Source: Acanthornis magna
Lineage: Eukaryota; Chordata; Aves; Passeriformes; Acanthizidae
DNA: 64,000 nt
Assembly (NCBI GenBank): GCA_036785705.1
Contig: JAWUZG010000051.1
Location: forward strand, 17,078,501 to 17,142,500
Reading direction: 5' to 3'
Of this stretch, positions 1 through 14,909 are shown piece after piece. Each line of letters starts with the position of its first letter. Positions within the stretch are counted from its first letter, which is position 1. A model generated the notes under the pieces. It was not told the DNA's origin. It made no database searches and worked only from the letters and a program-made list of their open reading frames with translations. The translations under genes were made by a program, and so were the position numbers.

Positions 1-450
1 TCATGTTTAATCATATCTTAATTTCTTCAGTTTTCCATCCAGAGATGCATATTCCCTGCTGTTTAATCTTCCTAGGAGCTCTAATTCACTTTTACAAAAA
101 AACAAGATATCTCTGCCAGCCATTTTTTCTGAAAGCAAAACCTGTAGTTAAACATAAACCTCATGAACACTTTGTTTTTTCTAGTCTGCCAGATATATCT
201 TTGTTAGCCTATTCTATATATAGAATATATTCCATTGTATTCTGTACAGTTCTATATATATAGAACCTATGCAACTCTCCATTTTTTTATGAATATGTAA
301 TATTCAAAATTGTTATTGCAACTTCTTCTTTTCTCCCTAGTACTTTTAATGAAACCTGCACACATTGAATTTCAATGACCTTCACTAATCCTGATATTTC
401 ATCTTCCAGACAATGAGGGATACTTCTGACTTTTTCTCTCTTCTTTCTCT
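1..450 (+). repeat. Direct repeat copy 1, left of first V segment
   Basis: The window opens inside a sequence that recurs in the same orientation from 3,958 to about 4,410. The copies align almost base for base over the first 350 bases and then diverge. No coding capacity is evident. Together the copies bracket the V segment at 2.9-3.4 kb, which suggests an older tandem duplication of a V-containing unit. Exact ends are by eye. Confidence 0.8.
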
Positions 451-1023
451 TTTTCTCACATTTTTCTTTTTAAGGGCATACCTGTGCACTGAAAGGATAA
501 GACAGTGGAAGGAGGAATCTGGTTAATGATCTGAATAAATATGAGGACAAGGAATGGAACAAGAAGGAGAGTTATCTGTTTCATGAGAAACTTCTTAAAA
601 TAGTTGCCTTTTCTGCAGAGCCACTTATGGCCAAAGAAAGCACTGCATAGGAGAATGTCCCTTAAAGCTGGAAGTGGGTACTGTAACCATAGAATTCAAG
701 AAGACAATGAACCTAGAGATCTCTGTGGTTTGCTATTGCCACTTGGAAACTGAACAGCTGCAAGCACTCAATAGCAATCTCTTTAAATTGATGTATGTTG
801 AAGGTGACTGATAAGTTTGTTATCACAAGGCCTTAAAATTGCATTTGCCTCTCTAGAAATGCTCAGGAGTTGAGAAATACAAAGAATCCTTCCTCTGTTG
901 TATTACCAGAGCTGAAAATGTGGTTTGCAGTGCTTATGGAAAAGGTCTGAACTAGGACAGTAAAATGATTTTCAGGAATAGCTAATTTACTAAAACAGAA
1001 TTTAAACCTAGCTAACTAACTAA

Positions 1024-1060
<37 letters not shown>

Positions 1061-2895
1061 CTCCAAAGTCACCACCATAGTGTTCCTATTCCTTAATGAT
1101 TCCAGCATGAACTGGTTTTCCTGAAACATTCACAAGGCATTTGGATCACCAGTAATAATTCCAGACAGCAGTTGCGTGAATGTGTTTCACAAAGGTGATC
1201 TCTGCAAAAAGATCAGAGGCTGAAGAGAATAAGGAACGCAGTATGTCTGTGCGATGTGAGAGACAATGATTTCTCAATGCTTCCCTGCTGTTTGTCTGTA
1301 GTCTGACATGAACAGGGAGATCATGGACCTGAAGGTGTTCTGAGGAGCAGATGAGTGCTCCTTGTGGGCAAGGAATGATGTGTTATATTTGCTGCTGAGC
1401 AGTCCCTTAATTCAGGAGAATATTGGCTGCACAGGTGGCACATGTCTAGATTTCCCTAGCCCAGAACAGTTTACTTTCTCTCAGAGCAGAGCTACATTTC
1501 TGTAGCATGGTGGATCAGAAGACTTGGATCCTGGCCTGAAACTGAGTGATCCATCCTGGCAGTGCAGAAGTCTCCCAGCAGTGTTGCTGACATGGAGTGT
1601 GAGGATCTTTTGCAGGACATGCTCCCAAATGATTCCTGCTCCTTGCTCTCACCAGCTATTCTTATCACCTCCCACTCCTTTTTTTGCTGTAATCACACAG
1701 TGTGTGTCACTTCAGCATATCCAGCTTTGCCACATCATGGAGCAGCACAGTGCATTTGCTCCCTGTGGTAGCCAAGTGTTTCATGTGCCATGCCCTGCAC
1801 ATGAGCATATGAGACAATCAGCTCATGGTCAGTGGGAGGTATGCAGACTGTCAGGGCCATGGCCTAAAAACAGAAACCCAAAATACACAGGTGTATAGCC
1901 ATACATACTTTCTTAAAAACACCTTTTGCTCTTTTATGCACTGTTTGTCTTCCTTTGGAGTAAACCTAAGTCCTAGGTTATGCAATCAAACCAGGAGCAT
2001 GGGCAGGCAATAGCAGGTGAGGGAACCCTAATAATACCTGCCCTCATCTTTTCCAGGTCCATCACACAAGAGCAGTTAGTTCATCAAAAGTTCACCTCTG
2101 CAAGCAATGGAGAAAGAGGTACAATGGGAGGAAATTTCTGCCTTCAGCTGTTCCTCACAAGTAACAGCAGTTCTTTGTGGTTTCTTTGCTCTGCCTATGA
2201 GGTTTTGCCATGAAGGGATGCCTGGGTCCAGCTCAGAACTGTATGGATTCCTGTGGCAGGGAAGAAAGGGATGCTGAAATCAAGCAGGGTGTGAAGCAGG
2301 TGAATAAAATGCTGCAGTGCACATTGCTACAGTACACATTGCTGCTGGTAAAGATGCCAAAGGACTGTCCCTTCCACGGGGGGAGGTGTGCCTGGTCCCC
2401 TGGCTATGTTTTCCCCTACCGGTACTGGTGCTATCTTCCCGCATCCATGAACAGGGGCTGAGCTCTCCTCCCACACCAATCAATCTCTTATTGGGCACTT
2501 CTGTTCTCTGTGGATTGTGACTATGTGGAAGAACTTGGAATTCTCCAGCTGCTTTGTACTCCTTTCTTGGTGCTATGGAGGTATCTGTGGAGAGCTAGTG
2601 GCCTGGAACATGAATGCATTTCTGTAGCACTAATCATCAGAATTATCTGCTGCCTTGAACTAACCACATCAGCAGTGCCTCAATTCTTACTACTGATCTA
2701 TGGGTTTGTATTTCTGAAGGCTCTTTCTTTTAGAAGGCAGAGGCTGCTGCACTGCTCTGTCTCCCTCCCATTTCAAAATATTCTGGGTCAATTCCCCCAG
2801 CTTCTTCCTGGTCTTTTTTCTGTTCTTCCTCTGCACCATCTCCTGACTGTCTTACAGTTTTCAAAGACTCCATTGCTCACTCAAGCAAGGTGGGG
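451..2895. other. Non-coding stretch with a poly(A) tract
   Basis: I recognise no gene here. A run of A residues lies at about 1,025-1,057, directly after a short taac tandem. Short open frames between 1.5 and 2.9 kb show no recognisable domain. This stretch is downstream of the recombination signal of the V segment that ends at 2,935. Confidence 0.5.
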
Positions 2896-2934
2896 ATTTT
2901 ATCTTGGTGCTCAACCCCCTCGCTGTACCGTGTG
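2896..2934 (-). other. Recombination signal sequence (23-RSS) of first V segment
   Basis: On the minus strand the V exon is followed at once by heptamer CACACGG (2,928-2,934), a 23-base spacer (2,905-2,927) and an A-rich nonamer AGATAAAAT (2,896-2,904). The essential CAC is kept. The last heptamer bases and several nonamer positions differ from CACAGTG / ACAAAAACC, so recombination efficiency may be low. The 23-base spacer fits a TRBV segment. Confidence 0.6.
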
Positions 2935-3403
2935 ACCACTCGCAGCACAGAAATACACGGCTTCATCCTTAGGTGTCACATTCTTGATTGTCATCAAAGC
3001 ATCATGATTACTCTCTCTGTTTACTTCAACCTTGGCCTCACTGTAACCATTCTCGTAAGAGTTATGCCTCCATGAGGTACTACTGACTATTAACTTCAAG
3101 CCATTTCTTGGAGTCTGCTGGTACAAGAATATATAGCCAAGGTCATTATAATTCTGGTAGCAGGAGATGTTCACAGAGCCTCCAGCTCTCTGAAGGATTT
3201 CTTCTGGTGACTGTGAAATGGTGAATGTGACCCCAACACCTGCATTAGTAAGAGATAACAAGAGAGAGTGAGGAGTAGGAGTACAAATGATGGCCAAAGG
3301 GGTCCTCTACTTAACATCAGCCCTGCATGGCCTGGATGGGAGCCATGCTGAAGATGGATCTGTGTCTCTCACCAGGTAAAAGAGCAAGCAAAACAGCCAG
3401 CAT
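2935..3403 (-). CDS. TRBV: T-cell receptor beta variable segment, leader plus V exon
   Basis: A two-exon V gene segment. The leader exon 3,403-3,373 encodes MLAVLLALLP and ends in phase 1 before a GTGAGA donor. After a 133-base intron with a TAATGCAG acceptor, the V exon 3,239-2,935 encodes a variable domain starting GVTFTISQSP. First cysteine (SVNISC), a FR2 motif YQQTPRNGLKLI, and the second cysteine in AVYFCAAS are visible, and the frame is open from leader to heptamer. The product would be the variable domain of a TCR beta chain after joining. The usual FR2 tryptophan is replaced by leucine (IFLYQQ, codon TTG), which may impair folding. It belongs to a family different from the four V segments at 15-28 kb. 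The RSS is also weak, so it could be an open-frame segment of limited function. Confidence 0.8.
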
Positions 3404-3957
3404 GGCCCTTCTGCTGTCCCAGGACACTGTGCTCCTGCTCACTGTGACAGTTAAGAGCAACTGATGCCCCTCCCCTCCCTCTGATTTGTCTGTCTGGCTC
3501 AGGCAGAGAAGAGAGAAGGGACTGTCCAGCTTTGATACTTTCTCTGGTGAGCCATTGAAAGCAAAGGTATGTGTTCATGTGGCTCTGAGTGGTGCTTTAG
3601 GCTTTCCACAAGCCAGGCAGTGTTCTGAGCTCCTGACACAAATGTGGAATTTCTTGCAGACCAGTAAGTTGCTGCCTGAATGCTGAGCTGTCTGTCATTC
3701 CATCATTAAGAAGGTCTGGTTGCTGGAGGTCAGAAAAGGAGTCAGGGAACAGTGGCTTCATAAACTATTTTTTTTTTACTCATTTACATCAGTGGATATA
3801 ACTTGGGCCATCTTTGCAGAAGGATTTCCAGTAAATGTACACATGTATTGTTTCATTCTGAAGAGTTGTTCTTAATATCTGGAGCACGGTATCTCAGAAA
3901 TTAGAACTTGTTAGTCAGAAGTGAAGATGACAGATCAAGATAGGGAATGCACAAAAA
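3404..3957. other. 5' flank of first V segment
   Basis: This should hold the promoter of the minus-strand V segment starting at 3,403, but I cannot identify a TATA box or the conserved TCR decamer with confidence. No gene is seen. Confidence 0.35.
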
Positions 3958-4410
3958 TCATGTTTAATCATATCTTAATTTCTTCAGTTTTCCATCCAGA
4001 GATGCATATTCCTTGCTGTTTAATCTTCCTAGGAGCTCTAATTCACTTTTACAAAAAACAAGATATCTCTGCCAGCCATTTTTTCTGAAAGCAAAACCTG
4101 TAGTTAAACATAAACCTCATGAACACTTTGTTTTTTCTAGTCTGCGAGATACATCTGGTTAGCCTATTCTATATATAGAATATATTCCATTGTATTCTGT
4201 ACAGTTCTATATAAAGAACCTATGCCACTCTTCATTCTTTTCTGAACAAGTAAGATTCAAAAAGATTATATCATTGCAACTTCTTGTTTTCTCCCTAGTA
4301 CTTTTAATGAAACAGACGCGTATAATTCCAACAACCTGATATAATCCTGATATTGCATCTTCAAAAACTGAGGCATACTTCTGAAGTTTTCTCTTTTTAT
4401 TCAGATTTTT
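3958..4410 (+). repeat. Direct repeat copy 2
   Basis: Second copy of the sequence at 1-450, same orientation, starting tcatgtttaatcat. It carries small indels and substitutions relative to copy 1, and similarity fades after about 4,395. It lies upstream of the first V segment in transcription sense. Confidence 0.8.
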
Positions 4411-4528
4411 TGTTATTCCCTGTGGATGCACTATTCTAAGATTTCTCTCTTCTTTCTCATGAATCGTATGGAGAACAAAGATAAGCTGAATTCTTCTTGC
4501 TCCTTCTAATCTTTGTTTTGGAACTGGG

Positions 4529-4691
4529 TGCTGTAAGAGTTCAGCCAATCGCCCCGGGGGGTGGATGGTTATGACCCAATCACCGTTAGACTCTTAACAT
4601 CTACATAAGAAAAGAATTTTTAATAAACTCGCTCTTGCTACTTCTGTTGGTTCTCCGCCTGTTTCGATTTATCCACGAGCTCTCAGAGACA
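4529..4691 (+). mobile_element. Probable retroviral LTR 3' part (R-U5)
   Basis: A stretch from TGTAAGAG to GAGACA includes AATAAA (4,622-4,627) followed by a CTCGCTCTTGCTAC segment and a pyrimidine-rich U5-like end. This is the arrangement expected at the polyadenylation end of an avian endogenous retrovirus LTR. It is short, and I found no matching target duplication, so the 5' boundary is a guess. Confidence 0.4.
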
Positions 4692-4915
4692 ATCCCCTCT
4701 TCCATATTTGCCTGATGCTCTAGAAAGATTTATATCTACCCTTGGCCTCTATAAATTTATATAGAAGGCATGTTCTGTCCATGAGCCTGGCAATATTGTG
4801 CTTTTTTTGGGACTAAGGCTGAGTTCCTGAATCCCCCAGGATTCAGAACAGTGGTTCTTTCTTGCTTTTTAAATCCTGCTCTTTTGAAGGTGTTAACAGA
4901 AATTAAATGAGAAGC

Positions 4916-5954
4916 TGCCATGGCTTAAAAGACAGGTGTCTGCCAAGGGAGGCAGGAACCTTCCTGGGATGGAAAGTATGACCCCCTTCCCTCCAAATTA
5001 TTATAACTTTGAAATCATGGGGCTTTCAGGCAAAGATATGGGAAAAGGAATAACAGTTCTTTACCAATATATATATAACAAGACAAACAACCAAGAACAA
5101 CGGCAGCAACAACAAACAAAACCAGAAACCTAGGAGCAGCCTCCTCTCAGCTACCAGGCCCTTTCCCCTTTGGTGCAGTCACGGTCACAGCCAGCAGGGG
5201 CGCTGTTGGCTCCAGGCCGGGCAGGGCAGGTGCGATGATTCCCCCGCAGCTGCAGGGGGCGCTGTGGCGCCAGGTCAGCCATTCCTCTCCGTGGCAATGG
5301 CAGCTCAGGCAGCCAGAGAGGGAAAAGCCTCCCAATGGTGCTGATTTTTTTTTTTTCCCCTTTTTTCTTTTCTATATTCTCTGTTCTTTACACGTATATT
5401 TGTAGCTCTGTAGTCTATTATTGTATTTGTAGCAAGCTCCAGTACTTTTCCTTACCCTACCCGATAGGCAGAACGACAGAACACATTCCAAAGGTTCCAA
5501 GCTGGGGGTCTGAGGCTCCTATCCTGTCTCGGTTCTTCCTGGGAACTAAGGTCGAAGCCAGCTTTTTGAGACACATTTTCATAAACAGAGTTTAGCCCCT
5601 ATCTAGAGGAGGGGGAATTCTAGAAAGGCTTGAACTGGGGGGGGGGGGGGGGGAGGGATTACCTCACTAATTATGCTTCTGATGGGGGATTCCCATCCCC
5701 AAGGGCAAGAGTGAGAGAGGGCTGAGCCCAGCCCCTGGCCCCCAGCCAAGTCTTACAGTACCTTTGCACTTCCTCAGAGAAAGCCCCCCAGCTAAGAGAC
5801 AGAGGGTAGCAAACTGCACCCCTTCCCCCCTCCTCCCCATCTTTTGTCTCTCTTAAGTACCTGTCATTCCCATCTCTTAGGCAATGAATGGGAGAAAAAA
5901 TTCCCTGGGAAAAAGAGAAAAAAAAAAAAAAGGAAAAATTCCTAACCTCTAACA
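4916..5954 (+). mobile_element. Solo LTR-like element, same family as 18,996-19,897
   Basis: It begins TGCCATGG and ends TCTAACA. Its first 450 bases match, in opposite orientation, the element at 18,996-19,897, including a GC-rich core around 5,150-5,290 with two 'gggcgctg' motifs. Candidate 5-bp target duplications are gaagc (4,911-4,915) and gtagc (5,955-5,959), with one mismatch. A poly-G run lies at 5,637-5,653 and an A-rich run near 5,920. No retroviral coding region is attached. Orientation is arbitrary, relative to the other copy. Confidence 0.6.
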
Positions 5955-7947
5955 GTAGCTACAGTAGCTATAGCTTCTTCCCAGTCAGGAAAGAAAATGT
6001 GTTTTATATGATGTATAAAAGTTTTGTATGATCTCCAGTGTCATGGACACTTCGCATCTGAGAAGTACAGGTTTGACCAGTTTTTGCCACTGTGGGTTTT
6101 CTCAGGGGAAATTATTCCTCACCTGTGCTGCAGTGAGGTTGAGCCCTGTGCTGGAGATATTGCTGTTTCAGTGACTTGTCAAGGAATTGCAGGTGATACA
6201 GACCTTTTGATTTTTTAAATTACCTTCCATAGCTTTTATATTTTTCTTTTAATTTTCATGCTATTTTCAATGTCAATACATCGATTAGCAAATACATTTG
6301 AACAAATTTAATATCTTTCCATAAATTATCTTGTGTTTCAACACTGATTATCCTTTGATAAATATTTTTAGCTTTCACTCCTCACAACTTTTTCTTCTTT
6401 TTATGGAAGGTTTCTTTTGATTTTACTTGTTCTTCATTTGACTTTATTGACATTTTGCCCTTTCATCTTACTGCTACGATGGGACACCTTTAGAAACGTC
6501 TGTGGACCCTGCTAAGACAGTTCCATAGGACACTACTGCTTATTAATATCCCAAAATGCATGCCTTTTGCATGGAGACAGTAGAGGATTTTTATTTTGGT
6601 TATTGTCTGTCATGCCAAACCCATTAAAGGCCTTTTTTTCCCAGTAATAATCAGACCTTAAGTCCGGGAGGGAGAAGCGGTTTCAGAGACTTGATGGGAA
6701 ATGAAAAAGATTGTGGAATCTGTGGGAATCAATTCCCAGATTATGCTGTGTAAGAGTTCTGAGATAAGGCGAAAACATTTCAGTGTAGTTGGGCTACACC
6801 TTCTTCTCTAATCACATATGTTAGAATTTATTATTCATTCCAGGATGAAGATTTTTATTCAGAGTCACTTTTCTGTCTCAGGAACCAAAAGATGATTGCA
6901 GTCTCTTCGAAAGAAGGAAATATCTGGAAGATGTAACTCAGGACCTCTAGTGTGTCTCTCAGGAATTGCCTAATATGTTACTGCCTTTTGAAGAGTAGCT
7001 AAATTGACAGCCCTTTCATTTTTCACTTCAAAATGTCTAATTCTTTCAGTCTATTTTCTTTTAAGATTAAAGATTAAACAAGGGAAAACAAAAAAGTACC
7101 AAGATTGAGGCAGGTATGGTCAATCTTCCCAACTAAGACCCTGAACTACTGTATTTGGGGAAGAATAGATGCAGAAAAGTAGAGGAATAGTTATAAAAGG
7201 GGCTACTCACTGATAAACAGGATGCTGGTGAGTATGCTTCTAGCTTTGGATTATCCTACCCTTCTCCCTAATGCTATGCTCTTTTCTTATTTTTTATACT
7301 CTCAGTGTCTCTGGCCAGAGTCATCCAGAATCCCTTCCCAGTTCCTGAGCTTAGACACTGTGAAAAAAAGTCATAACTTCCCATCTTCACCCCCCCAAAA
7401 ATTAACAAAAAACTGAACCACTGCAGGGTAGTGAAAAAATCAGAGATGAGACAAAGGCTCTGCAGAATTGGACACTGTTGGACACTGGATGTCATAGCAA
7501 AATGTAAGAAAACCTGTGTGAAGTATTTTTTGATGGTAGTAGAACAGTGCTCTCCAAAAATTTTTCATTGTACACCCTTATCAGTAAAGTATTTTTAAAT
7601 ATATACCCCCAGTATATGGACATTTAGTAGCTGATAATTATATACATACAACATTAAAGTTTTAATGCTTCCTTCCCACACCTCAGTGCATTGTCTTGCA
7701 CACCCCCAGGGTGCACTTTGAAGACTCCTGCACAGGAACATCGTAAGCCAGCAACCTGTCTCTCAATATCGATTACAGACACAGAGACTAGAAGATGCAC
7801 AGCCCTTCACCAAACACTCTCCTGGCCCCCAGAAACTGAGGAATTGATGTTCCCAGTCCTAGGTATGCCTGTCCAGAAATACCTCACAGGAAGGAGACAC
7901 TTGGGAAGAGAGGAGCAATGGTGCCTTGACCATGAAGCTTTGCGAGA
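5955..7947. other. AT-rich intergenic sequence
   Basis: I see no gene, RNA or recognisable repeat in this stretch. Frames are short and without domain signatures. Confidence 0.4.
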
Positions 7948-8045
7948 TTACAGAATCAGAGAATATTTGGTGTTGGAAGGCACCCACATGGATCATCAAG
8001 TCCAACTTACAAGTTAATTGGCCCATACAGGGATCAAACCCATGA
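7948..8045 (-). mobile_element. CR1 LINE 3' end fragment
   Basis: The motif from ttacagaatcagagaat through ggatcatcaagtccaac is the reverse complement of the typical CR1 3' terminus. It lies at the outer boundary of the left inverted-repeat arm. Confidence 0.65.
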
Positions 8046-10549
8046 CTGAGATGTAAAAGGACTAAGCTCAGAAACTTCCTGTTTAATACTCCTAGGAAGC
8101 TTTATCTCTGTCAGCCCCATGGTCTTACCAGGTTTCTCTTTCTCAGGACCTTGCATCAGCCTGGACAAATATATTTCCTTTATCTGAGTGCTGTGATGAT
8201 ACAGCTGACTGAAATACATGGACTAAGAACATGGAGTTCTAGAAACACAAGCTGCCATTGCTTGTCCATTGATAACACGTGACACAGCTGCCCTTCAGTC
8301 ACCAGCCCTCCCCCTTCCTGTGCCCCTGGAGCCACCAGCTTTCTACTGCAGCATCACCGCATGAAATGAGAAACTTTGAAGGATCCTGTAAAAAACTGTT
8401 CAATGGGTCTGTGGGATGTTCAGCAGCACTGAGCAGAAGGAGTTATTTATGTTTCAGACAGGGATTTGTCCTCCTAAAGAAAGAAAAAAAGGAGGGTCCT
8501 CTGAAGGTGTTCTGATTTCAACTGTTATTCAAAGGGGTCTGTTCATCCTTCACAGTTCTCATGGAAAGGCCTGAAGGGCTGCTCTGAGACTGTCTGCTGG
8601 GTGACCTCTGAATCAGAAGCACCATTTGCCCTCATTTGACATCAGTTTGCCCCATGAGCAGGGCACACACACACTGGAGTTTGGGGCTTCGTGGGAGCCT
8701 CTAGCAGGGGTGTCAGAGAGGCTGTTAGCAGAATGAGAGGGACTTGGGTGAGGTATGTTCACTAGATACCTGCCATCAAGGACTTAGGAACACAAGAGCC
8801 ACAGGAGCTATGATCCAGATCTTTGGCTGTGAGCTTTGGCACTAGCCTGGGAAGAGGTCATGAGTACTGATTAAATCCTACTGCTTTAAGCAAGTAGCAT
8901 AGGGAACATAGCAGAGATCATGTTCTTCTTGGGGATTATCAGCCACCCCTATATGATGCACTTCCTGTTGTCAAGAATAACTTACAAGTCAAAGATCAGA
9001 ATAGATTAAATAAGTGAAAAAGAAAAACAATAAAAAGTACCAAGATAAAGGCAGTTATGGTCAAGCTTCCTGATTCAAATGCTCAGCTGCTAATTCACTT
9101 GAAATTTGTGTGGATATTAAACCAAGTGTGAAAACCCATGAAAAGAAGGAAAGGGAAGCAGTCCTTCATAGCCTAAGAGTTACCTAATAGGATAGGAGAG
9201 CTATAGATCAGGAAAAATATTGTCCTAAAAGATCACTCTGTTTCTATGCCAATGGCATATTTTGGACAAAGAAATTAGAAATCCACAGAGAGATCAAATA
9301 AAACACTATTGTTAACTGTAAATATTTCTTGCTCTGCTTAGTTATGATGGCATTGGACAGCTTTGGTAATTTTTGACACTCTTAGTGTCCCTATTACATT
9401 TTCCTTTTCCACAAGAAGCTTCTAATCCTTCTTCCTTTCACAGGATAAAACATGCTTGTAAGAAAGCTGTGCACTGGCACCAGTTTAAAGGCCAATTCAT
9501 GCAGCCGCTTGGAGGAGTCTCCAGCCTTGGACTTGTACTTTAACATGAAGGAAAATTTCCATCTGGACAGTGACACTGTATGTATCAGTCCTCCAGGGCT
9601 CACAAAAAATTACTCAAGAAGTGGGCAGGAAGCATATTCCTATTCAGTCTCTCATGCTATTCCAGCATCTCCAAACATATGGCTTCTCTGTACTATCTCT
9701 GGAGAGTATCCTGTGTCTTTCAGGAGCTAACATGATGAAGTTGGCAGCTGCTTGGAAAATGAAAACGACAATTCAGCAAAGCACTAAGCTTTAGTAAACT
9801 TTGCGTCATGACAGAAATCCCCACTCCTGCAGAAAAGGATTTCAGAAGATCTCACTATTTGTGTTCACAGGATTACTGCTCATCTACATTACATTCATAA
9901 ATATCAGCATTACACTGAAATTCTTGTGTGGCAAAAATGAGTCTCTGTAGAACATTCCAAAGAGGAATAAAAACATGGTTTGGTACTTAGGCAGATATTT
10001 TAATACAGGCTAGGAGAGAGAAATTAGAAAAGGGAGATGCTGAGCATTCCCACATTTGAACAATTTAATTTGGGAAGATCTGAGGGGCACAGGATCGTTT
10101 TTCTATCCTCCCTTTTGAAATTACTTCTGAAGAACTTTATTTAGGAAAACATGGTGTTGCACATGATAAAAACACACACATTATTCAAGAAAAAGGAAAT
10201 TGCTAAAATACATTTAACAAAGTTAACCACTAAATTTGTTGGGTTTTTTTTTTTTTTAAATGCATTGTATCTTTCTGTCCACTACCTACACTATTCAGCG
10301 TCTGGTAAAAATATGCATTTTTAAGAAAGACACCATCAGCACATTTCAGAGGAATCTGAAAGAGGTTTGAGAGTTGTTCTCAACAGGTGCTGTGTGTAAG
10401 AATGAGACAGACAAATAACTACACATCTTCCTAAGCCAAACTGTATTTTTAGACTGAAGGCTACCCTCTGGAATAATTTAAAATTACTCTCTATCTTAGC
10501 AGAAGTTTATGATTAATGGGCATGTTATTTGTACATTCTCCCAATGCCT

Positions 10550-10701
10550 GTTAATGCCCACATTTGGATCTTCAAATTTTCCACTGTGTACTTTTTGTCT
10601 GGAGAAAACCTTGGATTGCAGATAAGGCCATAACCAAAAACGTATTTCTAGCAGCTCCCACTTACAGTCAGCCTGCCTGGGCTTGAGGTTGAATCAAGAC
10701 C
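10550..10701 (+). promoter_or_regulatory. Probable trypsinogen promoter / 5' UTR region
   Basis: The bases before the start codon are conserved in the inverted copy (33,361-33,520). An E-box-type CATTTG (10,561-10,566) followed by TTTTCCA (10,577-10,583) faintly resembles the bipartite site used by the acinar factor PTF1, but the spacing is not canonical. No clear TATA box is seen. Low confidence. Confidence 0.25.
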
Positions 10702-13677
<2,976 letters not shown>

Positions 13678-13759
13678 GACACTTGTTTGGTGTGACCTGT
13701 ATTTTGTCATCACCATTTCTGCTCTTTTGGGTCTGGACGTACAAAAATTATGAAAAATT

Positions 13760-13765
13760 AATAAA
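13760..13765 (+). terminator. Polyadenylation signal AATAAA of trypsinogen gene 1
   Basis: AATAAA lies 83 bases after the TGA stop in sequence shared with the inverted copy. It is the only canonical signal close behind the stop. Confidence 0.8.
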
Positions 13766-13975
13766 GACTTTCAGGCACCCCTACTTTGTGTGCTGTTTCT
13801 CTGTGAACTTGTTTAGGCTGTGATACAGAGGGCCTAGGCAGTGAACTACACTCAGGGTAAAATATTTAGTATTTGTAGTGCCTGTAGAACTGGAAGGATC
13901 TTGGAACACTTTGCACACTCATCATCAGGAGTCTTTCAGTCAGTTACTTGTTGTCATTTCTGGTGCTAAACATCA

Positions 13976-14134
13976 TATCTGCCCTTCTAAGGACAAGTAA
14001 TGGCCTGTTGTTCCACAGTTCTTGAAGTGATTCTGAAATTCATCCTCAAACTTTGCTTTTCCCCTTTCCTCTGAGAACACTACCAGCTGCAGCATGTCAT
14101 CCTTTCTTTTAGCCTGCTTATACCACTGCAGGGA
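13976..14134 (-). pseudogene. TRBV: Truncated TRBV relic
   Basis: A minus-strand frame reads as FR2 to FR3 of a V domain: LQWYKQ, then MLQLVVFSEE, KFEDEFQNHFK and GHYLSL. This closely resembles the family A segments at 15.6 and 23.8 kb (WYKL, MQLVIYSAE, IEKEFKNRLQ). The leader, first cysteine, C-terminal FR3 with the second cysteine, and the RSS are not found. The similarity stops about where the inverted-repeat arm begins (13,965), so the duplication that placed trypsinogen here probably removed the 3' end. Upstream sequence to about 14,220 may hold scrambled FR1. Confidence 0.65.
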
Positions 14135-14639
14135 GGAATGGAAAAGGTATGAGGGTGGTGTTTTGCAAGGAAGTCCACAGGAGGCTGGGTGTTGGAGTAG
14201 AGACTTCGGATCTGCCATGTGGAAGAGCTGGTCCTTGCCAGGAGGCTGATTGGGATGTTATGTTCTGTGCTTGCAGTGCCCCCGAAGGAGGCCTTGCCAT
14301 CCCAAATCCCATGAAGGAAAGAAGGTGAGGAGAGAGGAAGGTGGAAAGTGAGGAGGAAAGGCAGAAAAGCTGCAGGAAGGAAGGCTGGGAGGGAAGCAGG
14401 AACAATATGCCAGAAAGGGACGAAGACAAGGAATAAGGCAGGAGAGAAGGAAGGAAGAAAAAAGGCAAAAATCGAGAAAAGAAAGAAAACTAAAAGGAAG
14501 ACAGAAAATGAAATTTGTGGGAGACCAGGAAGAAAGGCCCTGGGAGTGGTGGTAGCCATGAGTACCTGTTGCTGCCTGGAGCTCTTTGCCTACAGTCTCA
14601 GGGCACTGTCAAGACTTGGGCTAAATCACAAATATCAGA
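14135..14639. other. Purine-rich spacer
   Basis: Between the V relic and the duplicated cassette lies sequence that is strongly A/G-rich on the plus strand from about 14,315 to 14,520. Long open frames here come from base composition. No gene is recognised. Confidence 0.4.
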
Positions 14640-14909
14640 GTGTTCAGGTCACAGGGTAGTGGTGTACCTTGGGGTCCCTGGTGCACAGCAGTGTGCCCAT
14701 TCCCTGGAGACCAGTGGGGTAAGGACCACTTGGCCTTGTCCTTCCAGTCAGGGGAGAAGTAAAGGACTGTGTGAACGACTCCACATCCTGCTTCCCCGCA
14801 CAACCTCCCTGCCCCCACAATGACTTGATGTAGCAGACTGAAAAGAAGGAGAGATAGATGAGAATAAAGAAAATAGGAAGGTGTGAGAGGACAGACAGGA
14901 AAGGTCGGG

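Noticed and set aside
10561..10583. PTF1-like bipartite site upstream of trypsinogen
   Set aside because: E-box and TTTTCC box are present, but the spacing does not fit the known one- or two-turn arrangement. It is kept only as part of a low-confidence promoter entry.
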